From contig JAJZHR010000058.1 in NCBI GenBank assembly GCA_021810815.1, positions 1 to 9,597 on the forward strand: a stretch of 9,597 bases of DNA, read 5' to 3'. A program made the position numbers and the translations under genes. This DNA is from Acidobacteriota bacterium. Its GTDB lineage: Bacteria; Acidobacteriota; Terriglobia; Terriglobales; Acidobacteriaceae. The first letter of the stretch is position 1. Every line of letters starts with the position of its first letter. Below, in pieces: positions 1 through 6,113 of this stretch. Under the pieces are notes generated by a model. The model ran no database searches, was not told where the DNA came from, and saw nothing but the letters and a program-made list of their open reading frames with translations.

Positions 1-52
1 GGATCGGGAAGGGGCAAAAATGCAATTGCCATAAGGGGGGAAATCATGTATT

Positions 53-80
53 TTGACAACGATGTCATGGAGCCTTTATT
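53..80 (+). promoter_or_regulatory. Candidate sigma70-type promoter for the GH125-GH76 pair
   Basis: A perfect -35 hexamer TTGACA lies at 53-58. With a 16-base spacer it faces TTTATT at 75-80, which matches four of six positions of TATAAT. Transcription would then start near position 87 and leave a leader of roughly 140 bases before the TTG start of the GH125 gene. The -35 overlaps a small dyad, TGACA-acga-TGTCA (54-67). The same 10 bases, TTGACAACGA (53-62), recur upstream of the GH31 gene, so this could be an operator rather than, or as well as, a -35 element. The -10 match is weak and no transcription data support it. Confidence 0.3.
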
Positions 81-130
81 GCTCTCGCTCGCGTTTTCCG
101 CCCCTGGTCTCCTGGTCCTCGCTCCACTCA

Positions 131-144
131 CGCAGTTCACTGCG
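131..144. promoter_or_regulatory. Perfect dyad CGCAGT-TC-ACTGCG in the GH125 leader
   Basis: The two 6-base arms (131-136 and 139-144) are exact inverted repeats around a 2-base centre. The site lies between the candidate promoter and the GH125 start codon, where a repressor could block transcription. The 2-base centre is too small for a stable RNA loop, so a DNA-binding site is the likelier reading. An isolated 12-base match of this kind can also arise by chance in GC-rich sequence. Confidence 0.25.
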
Positions 145-212
145 CCGACGCTCCCTGCTTCCACCCAGAATCTCGTTCACCACGCGCAGGTCGCCATGAA
201 CCGGCTTTCTGC

Positions 213-220
213 AGGAGGTG
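213..220 (+). promoter_or_regulatory. Strong Shine-Dalgarno that fixes the TTG start of the GH125 gene
   Basis: AGGAGGTG (213-220) is complementary to the 16S rRNA 3' end and leaves 6 bases (AGGAGG to TTG) before TTG at 225. No in-frame ATG precedes it, and the first in-frame ATGs downstream (codons 14 and 21) would delete the twin-arginine motif. The site therefore supports initiation at TTG. Confidence 0.75.
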
Positions 221-224
221 CGCT

Positions 225-1661
225 TTGCCTCTGACCACGCGCCGCTCCGTTCTGCGCGGATTCATGGCCAGCGCTGCAGCCGCCATGCCCCTGCCCTTCG
301 CTGCCTTCGCGGACGAATTTCCGCAGGGGCGCCCGGCTCCCTCCGACCGGCGATTCACCAGCCCGGCCATCGAAGCCGTTCTCTCCACCGTCAAGCGCCG
401 GATTGCCGACCCGAGCCTCGCCGCCATGTTCGAGCGCTGCCTTCCCAACACCCTCGACACCACCGTGTATCCCGGCACGCTCCAGGGTAAGCCCGATACC
501 TTCGTGGTCACCGGCGACATCGACGCGATGTGGCTGCGCGACTCCGCCGCGCAGGTTTGTCCCTATCTGCGCTTTGCTCCGCGGGACCCGCATCTCTCCG
601 CCCTGATCGAAGGGCTGGTGCGGCGCCAGGCCCGAATGGTCCTGATCGATCCCTACGCCAACGCCTTCACGCGCAACCCTTCAGATCCGCCTCTGACATG
701 GGCCGCCCACGACAAGACCACCATGCTGCCCGGCGTGGCGGAGCGCAAATGGGAGGTCGACTCGCTGTGCTACGTGATTCGCCTGGCTCATGGCTATTGG
801 CGCAGCACCGGCAATACCGCGCCCTTTGATCGCGAATGGAAGGCAGCCGCCTGGAAGATCGTCGCCACCTTTCGCCAGCAGCAACGCCTGCATGGGCCCG
901 GCCTTTATTCCTTTGGCCGCCTGTCCATGGCGTCCAGCGAGAATCCTCCTCTGGATGGTTATGGCAATCCCGCCCGCCCCGTGGGCATGATCTTCTCCAT
1001 GTTCCGGCCCTCGGACGATGCCTGCATCTATCCGTTTCTCATTCCCGCAAACCTGTTTGCCGTTCAGGCCTTGACGCAGCTCCAGCAGATCGCTACGCAT
1101 GTGCTGGCCGACAGCAAGCTGGCAGCGGAGTGCGCCGATTTGTCGGCCACGGTGCGCCAGGCCCTGGCCCGGTACGGCATCTGCCGCCATCCGATTTTCG
1201 GTGCCATCTGGGCCTACGAGGCCGACGGCTACGGCAACGTGCTGATGATGGACGACGCCAACGCGCCCAGCCTGCTCAGCCTTCCGTATCTCGGCATCTG
1301 CAGCCCGGGCGACGCGGTGTATCAGCGCACCCGGCAGTTCGTGCTCAGCAGCGCGAACCCCTACTTCTTCACGGGCAAAGCCGCCCAGGGGGGCGGCAGC
1401 CCGCACACAGGACTCGGACAAATCTGGCCGCTTGCCATCATCCTGCGCGCGCTCACCTCCAGCGACGATCATGAGATCGTTGCCTGCCTGCGAGAACTGC
1501 GCGACACGACTGCCGGCACAGGCTTCATCCATGAATCCTTCGACGACAACGATCCGCGCAAGTTCACGCGGCCATGGTTTGCCTGGGCCAATACGCTCTT
1601 CGGAGAGCTGATTCTGCAACTCGCCGAAACCCGGCCTGCGCTCTTGCAACAGACGTTCTAA
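225..1661 (+). CDS. Tat-exported GH125 exo-alpha-1,6-mannosidase (DUF1237 family)
   Basis: The 478-residue protein matches glycoside hydrolase family 125, metal-independent inverting exo-alpha-1,6-mannosidases with an (alpha/alpha)6 fold. Residues 1-29 form a twin-arginine leader: TTRRSVLRGF at 4-13, an Ala-rich hydrophobic stretch and a likely AFA cleavage site before Asp30, so the enzyme is probably exported folded to the periplasm. Visible family signatures are GDIDAMWLRDSAAQ (97-110), the MFRPSDDA segment (259-266) whose Asp pair should hold the general acid, GGSPHTGLGQIWPLA (390-404), and HESFD (436-440) followed by FTRPWFAWANTLFGEL (447-462), where Glu437 fits the general base. Nothing is truncated. 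Initiation at TTG is chosen because of the perfect Shine-Dalgarno and the Tat motif. The GH76 gene follows on the same strand without an obvious terminator, so the two are probably co-transcribed and act on the same alpha-1,6-linked mannan. The family call is firm; the exact substrate is inferred from family knowledge. Confidence 0.93.
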   Translation: MPLTTRRSVLRGFMASAAAAMPLPFAAFADEFPQGRPAPSDRRFTSPAIEAVLSTVKRRIADPSLAAMFERCLPNTLDTTVYPGTLQGKPDTFVVTGDIDAMWLRDSAAQVCPYLRFAPRDPHLSALIEGLVRRQARMVLIDPYANAFTRNPSDPPLTWAAHDKTTMLPGVAERKWEVDSLCYVIRLAHGYWRSTGNTAPFDREWKAAAWKIVATFRQQQRLHGPGLYSFGRLSMASSENPPLDGYGNPARPVGMIFSMFRPSDDACIYPFLIPANLFAVQALTQLQQIATHVLADSKLAAECADLSATVRQALARYGICRHPIFGAIWAYEADGYGNVLMMDDANAPSLLSLPYLGICSPGDAVYQRTRQFVLSSANPYFFTGKAAQGGGSPHTGLGQIWPLAIILRALTSSDDHEIVACLRELRDTTAGTGFIHESFDDNDPRKFTRPWFAWANTLFGELILQLAETRPALLQQTF

Positions 1662-1681
1662 TCGGAACCGCACCGAATGCC

Positions 1682-1711
1682 GTAACTCGACAAAACGCAG
1701 TAACTCGATAA
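1682..1711 (+). repeat. 12-base direct repeat GTAACTCGAYAA between the GH125 and GH76 genes
   Basis: GTAACTCGACAA (1682-1693) and GTAACTCGATAA (1700-1711) differ at one base and are spaced 18 bases start to start. They fill most of the gap between the GH125 stop codon and the GH76 start. The spacing is close to two helical turns, as expected for tandem binding sites of a regulator, but a local slippage duplication would look the same. Confidence 0.45.
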
Positions 1712-1736
1712 GATGATGCACAAGAAAGAGAAGATC

Positions 1737-2891
1737 ATGCGTAGAAACAGTTGGACCCAGACATTGGCTCTCCTGGCTTTCTGTCTTCCGTTTGTCTTTG
1801 TGCCCGCCGCATGCGGAGGAGGCAGCGCAAGCTCTTCGTCGAACCCCGGCACCGGCGGTTCGACCACGCTTACCTACGCGCAGAAAGCCGCATACGGCAT
1901 TCAGAGCCTGCAAAAATGGTACGTGCAAAGCTCCGGCCTCTATCAGGCCCCTTCGGGCTGGTGGGAAACGGCCAACTCCATGACTACGCTGGCCAATTAC
2001 GAACACGTCACCGGCGACACGGCGTATGAGCCCGTGCTTGCCAACACCTTCGCAGCGGCGCAAGCCACTCACGCCAACTTCATCAACTCCTACGACGATG
2101 ACGAAGGCTGGTGGGCACTCGCGTTGATTGACGCCTATGACCTGACCGGCACTCAGTCCGACCTGACGATGGCCCAGACGATATTCGCGAACATCGCTGC
2201 CGAATGGGATACGACCACATGCGGCGGGGGGGTATGGTGGGAAAAGCCCAGCGCCAATGTGACCGAATATAAGAACGCCATAGCAAACGAACTCTTCCTC
2301 ACGGTCGCCGCCAAACTGGCAAACAGAACCACCGGGACTGCATCGGCAGGATACCTGTTGTGGGCGCAGAAAGAGTGGGTATGGTTCAAGGCTTCCGGCA
2401 TGATCAACCCGCAGAATCTGATCAATGACGGCTTGACGGCAACCACCGGAAACGCCTGCATCAACAATGGCAAAACGACATGGACATATAATCAGGGGGT
2501 CATCCTGGGCGGGCTCGTGGAACTGTTCAAGGCCGATCAGGATCCTGCCTTGCTGCCGCAGGCCGAAGCCATCGCCAATGCCGCCATCGCGAACCTGACC
2601 ACACCCAGCGGTGTTTTGACTGAGTGGACCACCTCCGGAACCGATGCGCCGCAGTTCAAAGGCGTCTTCATGCGCAATCTGATGGCGCTGTACAGCGCTC
2701 TCCCCGCAACAAGCGCGCAAAGCACCCAATACAAGGCCTTTGCCAAGGCCAATGCCGACAGCATCTGGACCAACGATCAGGCAACCGGCTACGAGTTCGG
2801 CGCTCACTGGCAGGGGCCGTTCGACTCCGCCGACGCCACGCGCCAGAGCTCAGCCCTCGACGCGCTGGTCGCGGCGGCTGCAATGCAGTGA
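1737..2891 (+). CDS. GH76 endo-alpha-1,6-mannanase, predicted lipoprotein
   Basis: The 384-residue protein matches glycoside hydrolase family 76, retaining endo-acting alpha-1,6-mannanases with an (alpha/alpha)6 barrel. The N-terminus MRRNSWTQTLALLAFCLPFVFVPAAC is a signal peptide ending at Cys26, followed by a Gly/Ser-rich tether (about 27-43). The lipobox (PAAC) has Pro at -3, which is not canonical, so lipidation is likely but unproven. Family signatures are SYDDDEGWWALALIDAYD (119-135 region, with the last two Asp of the run as the likely nucleophile and acid/base pair), CGGGVWW (162-168), KNAIANELF (179-187) and WTYNQGVILGGL (249-260). An ATG pair at 1713/1716 would add eight residues (MMHKKEKI). 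I prefer 1737 because purine-rich AGAGAAG (1727-1733) lies just upstream and the Arg-Arg n-region is then normal. It lies 75 bp after the GH125 stop codon. Endo-cleavage here would supply oligomers to the GH125 enzyme. The stop codon is TGA. Confidence 0.9.
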   Translation: MRRNSWTQTLALLAFCLPFVFVPAACGGGSASSSSNPGTGGSTTLTYAQKAAYGIQSLQKWYVQSSGLYQAPSGWWETANSMTTLANYEHVTGDTAYEPVLANTFAAAQATHANFINSYDDDEGWWALALIDAYDLTGTQSDLTMAQTIFANIAAEWDTTTCGGGVWWEKPSANVTEYKNAIANELFLTVAAKLANRTTGTASAGYLLWAQKEWVWFKASGMINPQNLINDGLTATTGNACINNGKTTWTYNQGVILGGLVELFKADQDPALLPQAEAIANAAIANLTTPSGVLTEWTTSGTDAPQFKGVFMRNLMALYSALPATSAQSTQYKAFAKANADSIWTNDQATGYEFGAHWQGPFDSADATRQSSALDALVAAAAMQ

Positions 2892-3034
2892 TATCCACGC
2901 TCTGCTCCACGGCAGCGCACCAGCCGCGAAATCCAGCGCTTCGACAGCAGGCATCTCCTGTTCGGAAGATGGCGGCGCGCAAGGCAACGTCGGTCGACTC
3001 CCGCCACGGCTCGCCGGGACGGCGGAATTGAGCG

Positions 3035-3054
3035 ACGGATCGGCGACGATCCGT
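3035..3054. terminator. 8-bp hairpin with GCGA tetraloop, possible bidirectional terminator
   Basis: ACGGATCG (3035-3042) and CGATCCGT (3047-3054) pair perfectly around GCGA, a GNRA-type tetraloop on the plus strand. It lies about 145 bases past the GH76 stop codon. Neighbouring shorter inverted repeats (CCGCC 3001-3005 with GGCGG 3021-3025, and GTGCGG 3053-3058 with CCGCAC 3065-3070) make the zone highly structured. No T-run follows on either strand, so it would be a non-canonical terminator or a 3'-end stabilising structure. Function is a guess from position and symmetry. Confidence 0.35.
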
Positions 3055-3206
3055 GCGGAGCCAGCCGCACAGCGCGCGGAACTGCGCTAACGGCGGGAAA
3101 AGGAAGAGCCAACTCAGCGGCCGACAAAACATTCAGATGTCTCGTTAGTCCAGGATCGCCACTCTACTTGATACTGATAGTTCGACAGCCGCGAGTCATT
3201 TTGAGT

Positions 3207-3217
3207 TGTTGACAACA
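3207..3217. promoter_or_regulatory. Palindrome TGTTGACAACA in the convergent gap
   Basis: Five-base arms TGTTG and CAACA flank a central A. The core TTGACAAC (3209-3216) matches the motif upstream of the GH125 gene (53-60) and, on the minus strand, upstream of the GH31 gene (6023-6030). It is not placed upstream of any recognisable gene, so it may be an auxiliary site or coincidence. Confidence 0.25.
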
Positions 3218-3453
3218 GGTCGATGCGCTCAGCGTCATTGTCAGCCGTTTGGATACGACAGATTGAGGGCAGGATCACTCACGAAAGCGCGTTGGACCGG
3301 CATAGGCGCAGCGGTTGCCCGCTGACCATGTACGCCTCACCAAGGCTGTCGCGTACGGCATCTCCTCTGTGGAATAGACAGATCCGCTACCCCTGCGTCG
3401 TCACAGGCTGAGAAGAGTCGCTGTTGAACGGTTGGCAAATGGCGCAGACGTCG

Positions 3454-5958
3454 CTACCGCAGGACAATCTCTGTTTCGGCGGTGGGCCTGACAAGCGTCA
3501 AGCTCCACACGCCTTCCCGCACAGCCGTCACAACGCCTGCGCTGGATTGAGGCTTGCTTCCTGCAAAGCCGAAGACCTCCAGCCGCAACTCGGAGAACCA
3601 TGGCTTGAACGTTCCTTCCGGCCTGGAGAAATGCACCGTCAGCGCGCCATCCTGTCCAACTGAGCAGGTCATCCGCATGCGCAGGTACTCCCCGGCACGA
3701 AACGCGAAGCTGTGACCATCATCCTGGTACAGAGACCCTTCGCACGCGGCTCCCGATCCGTTCGCGGGTACGTAAATTCTGAGTGTGAGTGGTCCCTGCG
3801 GCGTATCGTCCGTGCTTTGAACGAGCGGAGCTATCGGCACAATCGCGCCCGCGCGAACATATACCGGCAGATCCTCCAGCTTCGGAGTCACCATCAGCGG
3901 CTTTTGTACGGAAGCGGCATCGCGCAACTCGAGATCGCGCGCCGCCGCAGCTTGACGTACGCCCAGGGATACGCCTGTCCACCAGTTGAACCACTCGCCG
4001 GGAGGGAGATGCACCTCATACGGAGCTACCTCTTCTGGTGACGGAGAAGCCGCCACCAGCAGTTTGTCCCCCACCATAAATTCGCCTGTCGCGTCGTTAT
4101 CCAGCGGATGCCCATCCTTTGCAGCGTGCGGAAACTCAAGAAAAAGAGGCCGCATCATGGGGAGCCCGGTCCTCGACATCTCCTCAGCGACTGTGTACAG
4201 GTAGGGCATCAGGCGATAGCGCTCCTCGATGAATCTTCGCCGGATGGCTTCCTGCTGCGGCCCGTCCACCCATGGCTCGTGGTCGCGGGTGCCCTTGGCT
4301 GCATGGTCGCGGTCGATGGGTTGAAACGCAGCCACCTCGATCCATTTCGTCAAGAGTTCGGGAGATGGAGAGCCTGCGAAGCCGCCGACGTCTGCACCGC
4401 TCAGAGCGAATCCACTCAATCCCAGATTCTCCAGTTGCGGCACGGTCATGCGCAGGTGATTCCAAGTGGAGCTGTTATCGCCGGTCCACGTAGCAGAGTA
4501 CCGCTGGCCACCGGCATAGCTGGCGCGGGTCAGCACGAAGGGACGCTCATCCGGCCGGAGCGCGAGCACGCCATCGTAGGTGGCTCGCGAATTCTCCATG
4601 CCATAGACGTTGTGAATTTCCAGATGGGATGCCGTTCGTCGGGCAAACCCCGGCTCATCGATTCGGTGCTGAACATCGTCCGGCATCGTCTTGGTGGGAT
4701 AGGTGAAGACGGCCGGCTCGTTCATGTCATTCCAGAAGCCGGAAGCTCCGTCGGCCACAAACTGTTTGTACAGTCCGCCCCACCATGTCCTGACGCGGGC
4801 CATCGTGAAGTCTGGAAACACAGCCGGCCCGGGCCACACTTTGCCGGTGTAGGTCGACCCATCGGGCATTTTGACGAACTCGTCCCCCGCCACTCCCGTG
4901 TCGTAAGGCATGTAGCCTGCGTTCGGAAGGTTGGCGATATGCAGATCCGTGATCATCACAACGTGGAAGCGGTCCTGCTTCAGCTTCGCCATCATCGCCC
5001 GGAGATCCGGATAGGCGGCTGGGTTGACGGTGAATGGCCGATTCTTCAGTTGGTAATCAATGTCCATGTACAGCGCATCCGCAGGAATGTGGTCCGCTCG
5101 CAAGCGGTTGGCCACTGTCATCAGTTGCGCCTCAGTCTCATAGCTGTAGCGCGATTGTTGAAAGCCGAGCGACCACATCGGCGGGAGGGGAGTTTTGCCC
5201 GTCAGCCAGGCATAGGTCTCCACCACCTTCTTCGGATCCGGCCCGGTCCAGAAGTAGTAGGTCGCCGGACCACCGACCGCGCCGAAGGCGTATTCGGCTG
5301 GCTTCGAATGGCCAAAGTCGAAATTCGTCCGCCATGTGTTGTCCAGCAAAGTTCCTGTCGCCTGGCCGCCATGAAACTCGATGAAAAATGGAATGCTCTT
5401 GTAGAGAGGGTCGGTGGACTCCTGCCATCCGAAGTTGTCCGTATTCCACATGGTGAAGCTCATCCCGGCGTGATCCAGCGGACCGGGCTTGTCTCCGAGC
5501 CCGAAGAAGTGGTCATCGGCCATCTTGACCTTCGCCACCGTGAAGCCGCGATCCTGCCATTGAATGGGAGCAGCATCCTGGCTCAGCACCTGTCCTGCGG
5601 CATCGCGGATGGTCAGGCGCAAATCCGGCGAAATCACCACAGCAAGGGAAGCGGTGTGGAAGCCTCCGCCGCCAGTCGGCGCCCTATCCGCCGTTACATG
5701 GACCCGCGCCGAGAGTGCGTCGGCGAGCACAGCCCAACTGGAGGCTTCGGGCATCTGGCTGCCACGGCCTTCGGTGATGCGCAGAACGTCATCCCGCAGC
5801 GCCTCGACCCGCAGCGTAGTGTCTCCCGCTGTCACCTCGATGCCCGAGTCGAGCGCGTGAACATGCTCTCTCTGGCCCAGAGCGAAGCCGGTTGAGAGCA
5901 GAATGAGGATGATTCCCAGGGAGATGGAGCGGAGATTGACACTGCTTTGCGGAAACAT
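3454..5958 (-). CDS. Secreted GH31 family glycosidase, probably alpha-glucosidase
   Basis: The 834-residue protein has the domain order of glycoside hydrolase family 31: an N-terminal beta-sandwich (about 30-250), a (beta/alpha)8 catalytic barrel (about 255-600) and C-terminal beta domains (about 610-834). A signal peptide with hydrophobic core ISLGIILILLSTGFALG (12-28) probably ends before Gln29, placing the enzyme in the periplasm or outside. Catalytic signatures are intact: GFWNDMNEPAVF (407-418) with nucleophile Asp411, and WTGDNSSTW (491-499) with acid/base Asp494. GFQQSRYSY (265-273), YMDIDY (297-302) and GFALSGADVGGF (516-527) are also typical. The WNDMNEP form and YMDIDY segment favour an alpha-glucosidase over an alpha-xylosidase, but GH31 specificity cannot be settled by eye. 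ATG at 5958 is chosen because it gives a complete signal peptide; GGAG lies very close to it inside a 9-bp inverted repeat. It runs in the same direction as the regulator gene 155 bp upstream. The stop codon is TAG. Confidence 0.92.
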   Translation of the reverse strand: MFPQSSVNLRSISLGIILILLSTGFALGQREHVHALDSGIEVTAGDTTLRVEALRDDVLRITEGRGSQMPEASSWAVLADALSARVHVTADRAPTGGGGFHTASLAVVISPDLRLTIRDAAGQVLSQDAAPIQWQDRGFTVAKVKMADDHFFGLGDKPGPLDHAGMSFTMWNTDNFGWQESTDPLYKSIPFFIEFHGGQATGTLLDNTWRTNFDFGHSKPAEYAFGAVGGPATYYFWTGPDPKKVVETYAWLTGKTPLPPMWSLGFQQSRYSYETEAQLMTVANRLRADHIPADALYMDIDYQLKNRPFTVNPAAYPDLRAMMAKLKQDRFHVVMITDLHIANLPNAGYMPYDTGVAGDEFVKMPDGSTYTGKVWPGPAVFPDFTMARVRTWWGGLYKQFVADGASGFWNDMNEPAVFTYPTKTMPDDVQHRIDEPGFARRTASHLEIHNVYGMENSRATYDGVLALRPDERPFVLTRASYAGGQRYSATWTGDNSSTWNHLRMTVPQLENLGLSGFALSGADVGGFAGSPSPELLTKWIEVAAFQPIDRDHAAKGTRDHEPWVDGPQQEAIRRRFIEERYRLMPYLYTVAEEMSRTGLPMMRPLFLEFPHAAKDGHPLDNDATGEFMVGDKLLVAASPSPEEVAPYEVHLPPGEWFNWWTGVSLGVRQAAAARDLELRDAASVQKPLMVTPKLEDLPVYVRAGAIVPIAPLVQSTDDTPQGPLTLRIYVPANGSGAACEGSLYQDDGHSFAFRAGEYLRMRMTCSVGQDGALTVHFSRPEGTFKPWFSELRLEVFGFAGSKPQSSAGVVTAVREGVWSLTLVRPTAETEIVLR

Positions 5959-5990
5959 CGCTCCATCTCACACAAGGACGCGATGGAGCG
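5959..5990 (-). promoter_or_regulatory. Perfect 9-bp inverted repeat abutting the GH31 start codon
   Basis: CGCTCCATC (5959-5967) and GATGGAGCG (5982-5990) are exact inverted repeats with a 14-base loop. In the minus-strand transcript the 3' arm ends on the base just before AUG and contains the only nearby GGAG, so a hairpin would bury the ribosome-binding site. It could equally be a DNA operator. The symmetry is seen directly; the regulatory role is inferred. Confidence 0.4.
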
Positions 5991-6020
5991 CAAACCCGCG
6001 CGCGCCCTATTTGCCTCAAT

Positions 6021-6031
6021 TCGTTGTCAAC
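6021..6031 (-). promoter_or_regulatory. TTGACAACGA motif upstream of the GH31 gene
   Basis: Read on the minus strand, TTGACAACGA (6030 to 6021) is identical to the ten bases at 53-62 upstream of the GH125 gene, in the same orientation relative to the downstream gene. The core GTTGACAAC (6031 to 6023) is an odd-centred palindrome. It sits 62 bases before the GH31 start codon. TTGACA is also a perfect -35 hexamer, but the sequence 16-18 bases downstream is GC-rich and gives no credible -10, which leans toward an operator. Confidence 0.35.
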
Positions 6032-6113
6032 TGCTAACCATTTCTTTTTGTGATAGTTGGTGGTGTATTTCGACCGCTGCAAATGGCGGAGCGAGACTCT
6101 CAAAGCGACTCAA

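Larger units (their letters stand above)
2892..3453. other. 562-bp gap between convergent genes, no convincing coding sequence
   Basis: The gap separates the 3' ends of the GH76 (plus) and GH31 (minus) genes. The first half contains a run of GC-rich hairpins (3001-3093) and no classic hairpin-plus-T-tract terminator on either strand. Near the middle, TGTTGACAACA (3207-3217) is an odd-centred palindrome containing the same TTGACAAC core found upstream of the GH125 and GH31 genes. A 62-codon open frame at 3223-3411 has a poor ribosome-binding site and an Arg/Ser-rich product with no recognisable domain. I see no tRNA, mobile element or gene remnant that I can name. Confidence 0.6.

Noticed and set aside
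681..2807. 708-codon open frame on the minus strand opposite the GH125 and GH76 genes
   Set aside because: It lies antisense to two genes with clear family motifs, its product is Gly/Arg/Cys-rich without a recognisable domain, and it spans the gap between them. Long antisense frames are expected in GC-rich coding DNA.
2946..2962. AGCAGG-catct-CCTGTT hairpin just past the GH76 gene as a terminator
   Set aside because: The stem is six pairs including a G-U, the loop is small, and no T-run follows on either strand.
3223..3411. 62-codon plus-strand frame in the convergent gap
   Set aside because: It has only a poorly spaced AGG upstream of its ATG, an Arg/Ser-rich product and no recognisable motif; it is not strong enough to call a gene.
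4108..5895. 595-codon plus-strand open frame opposite the GH31 gene
   Set aside because: It is entirely antisense to an intact GH31 gene, is His/Arg-rich, has no domain signature and no credible ribosome-binding site.
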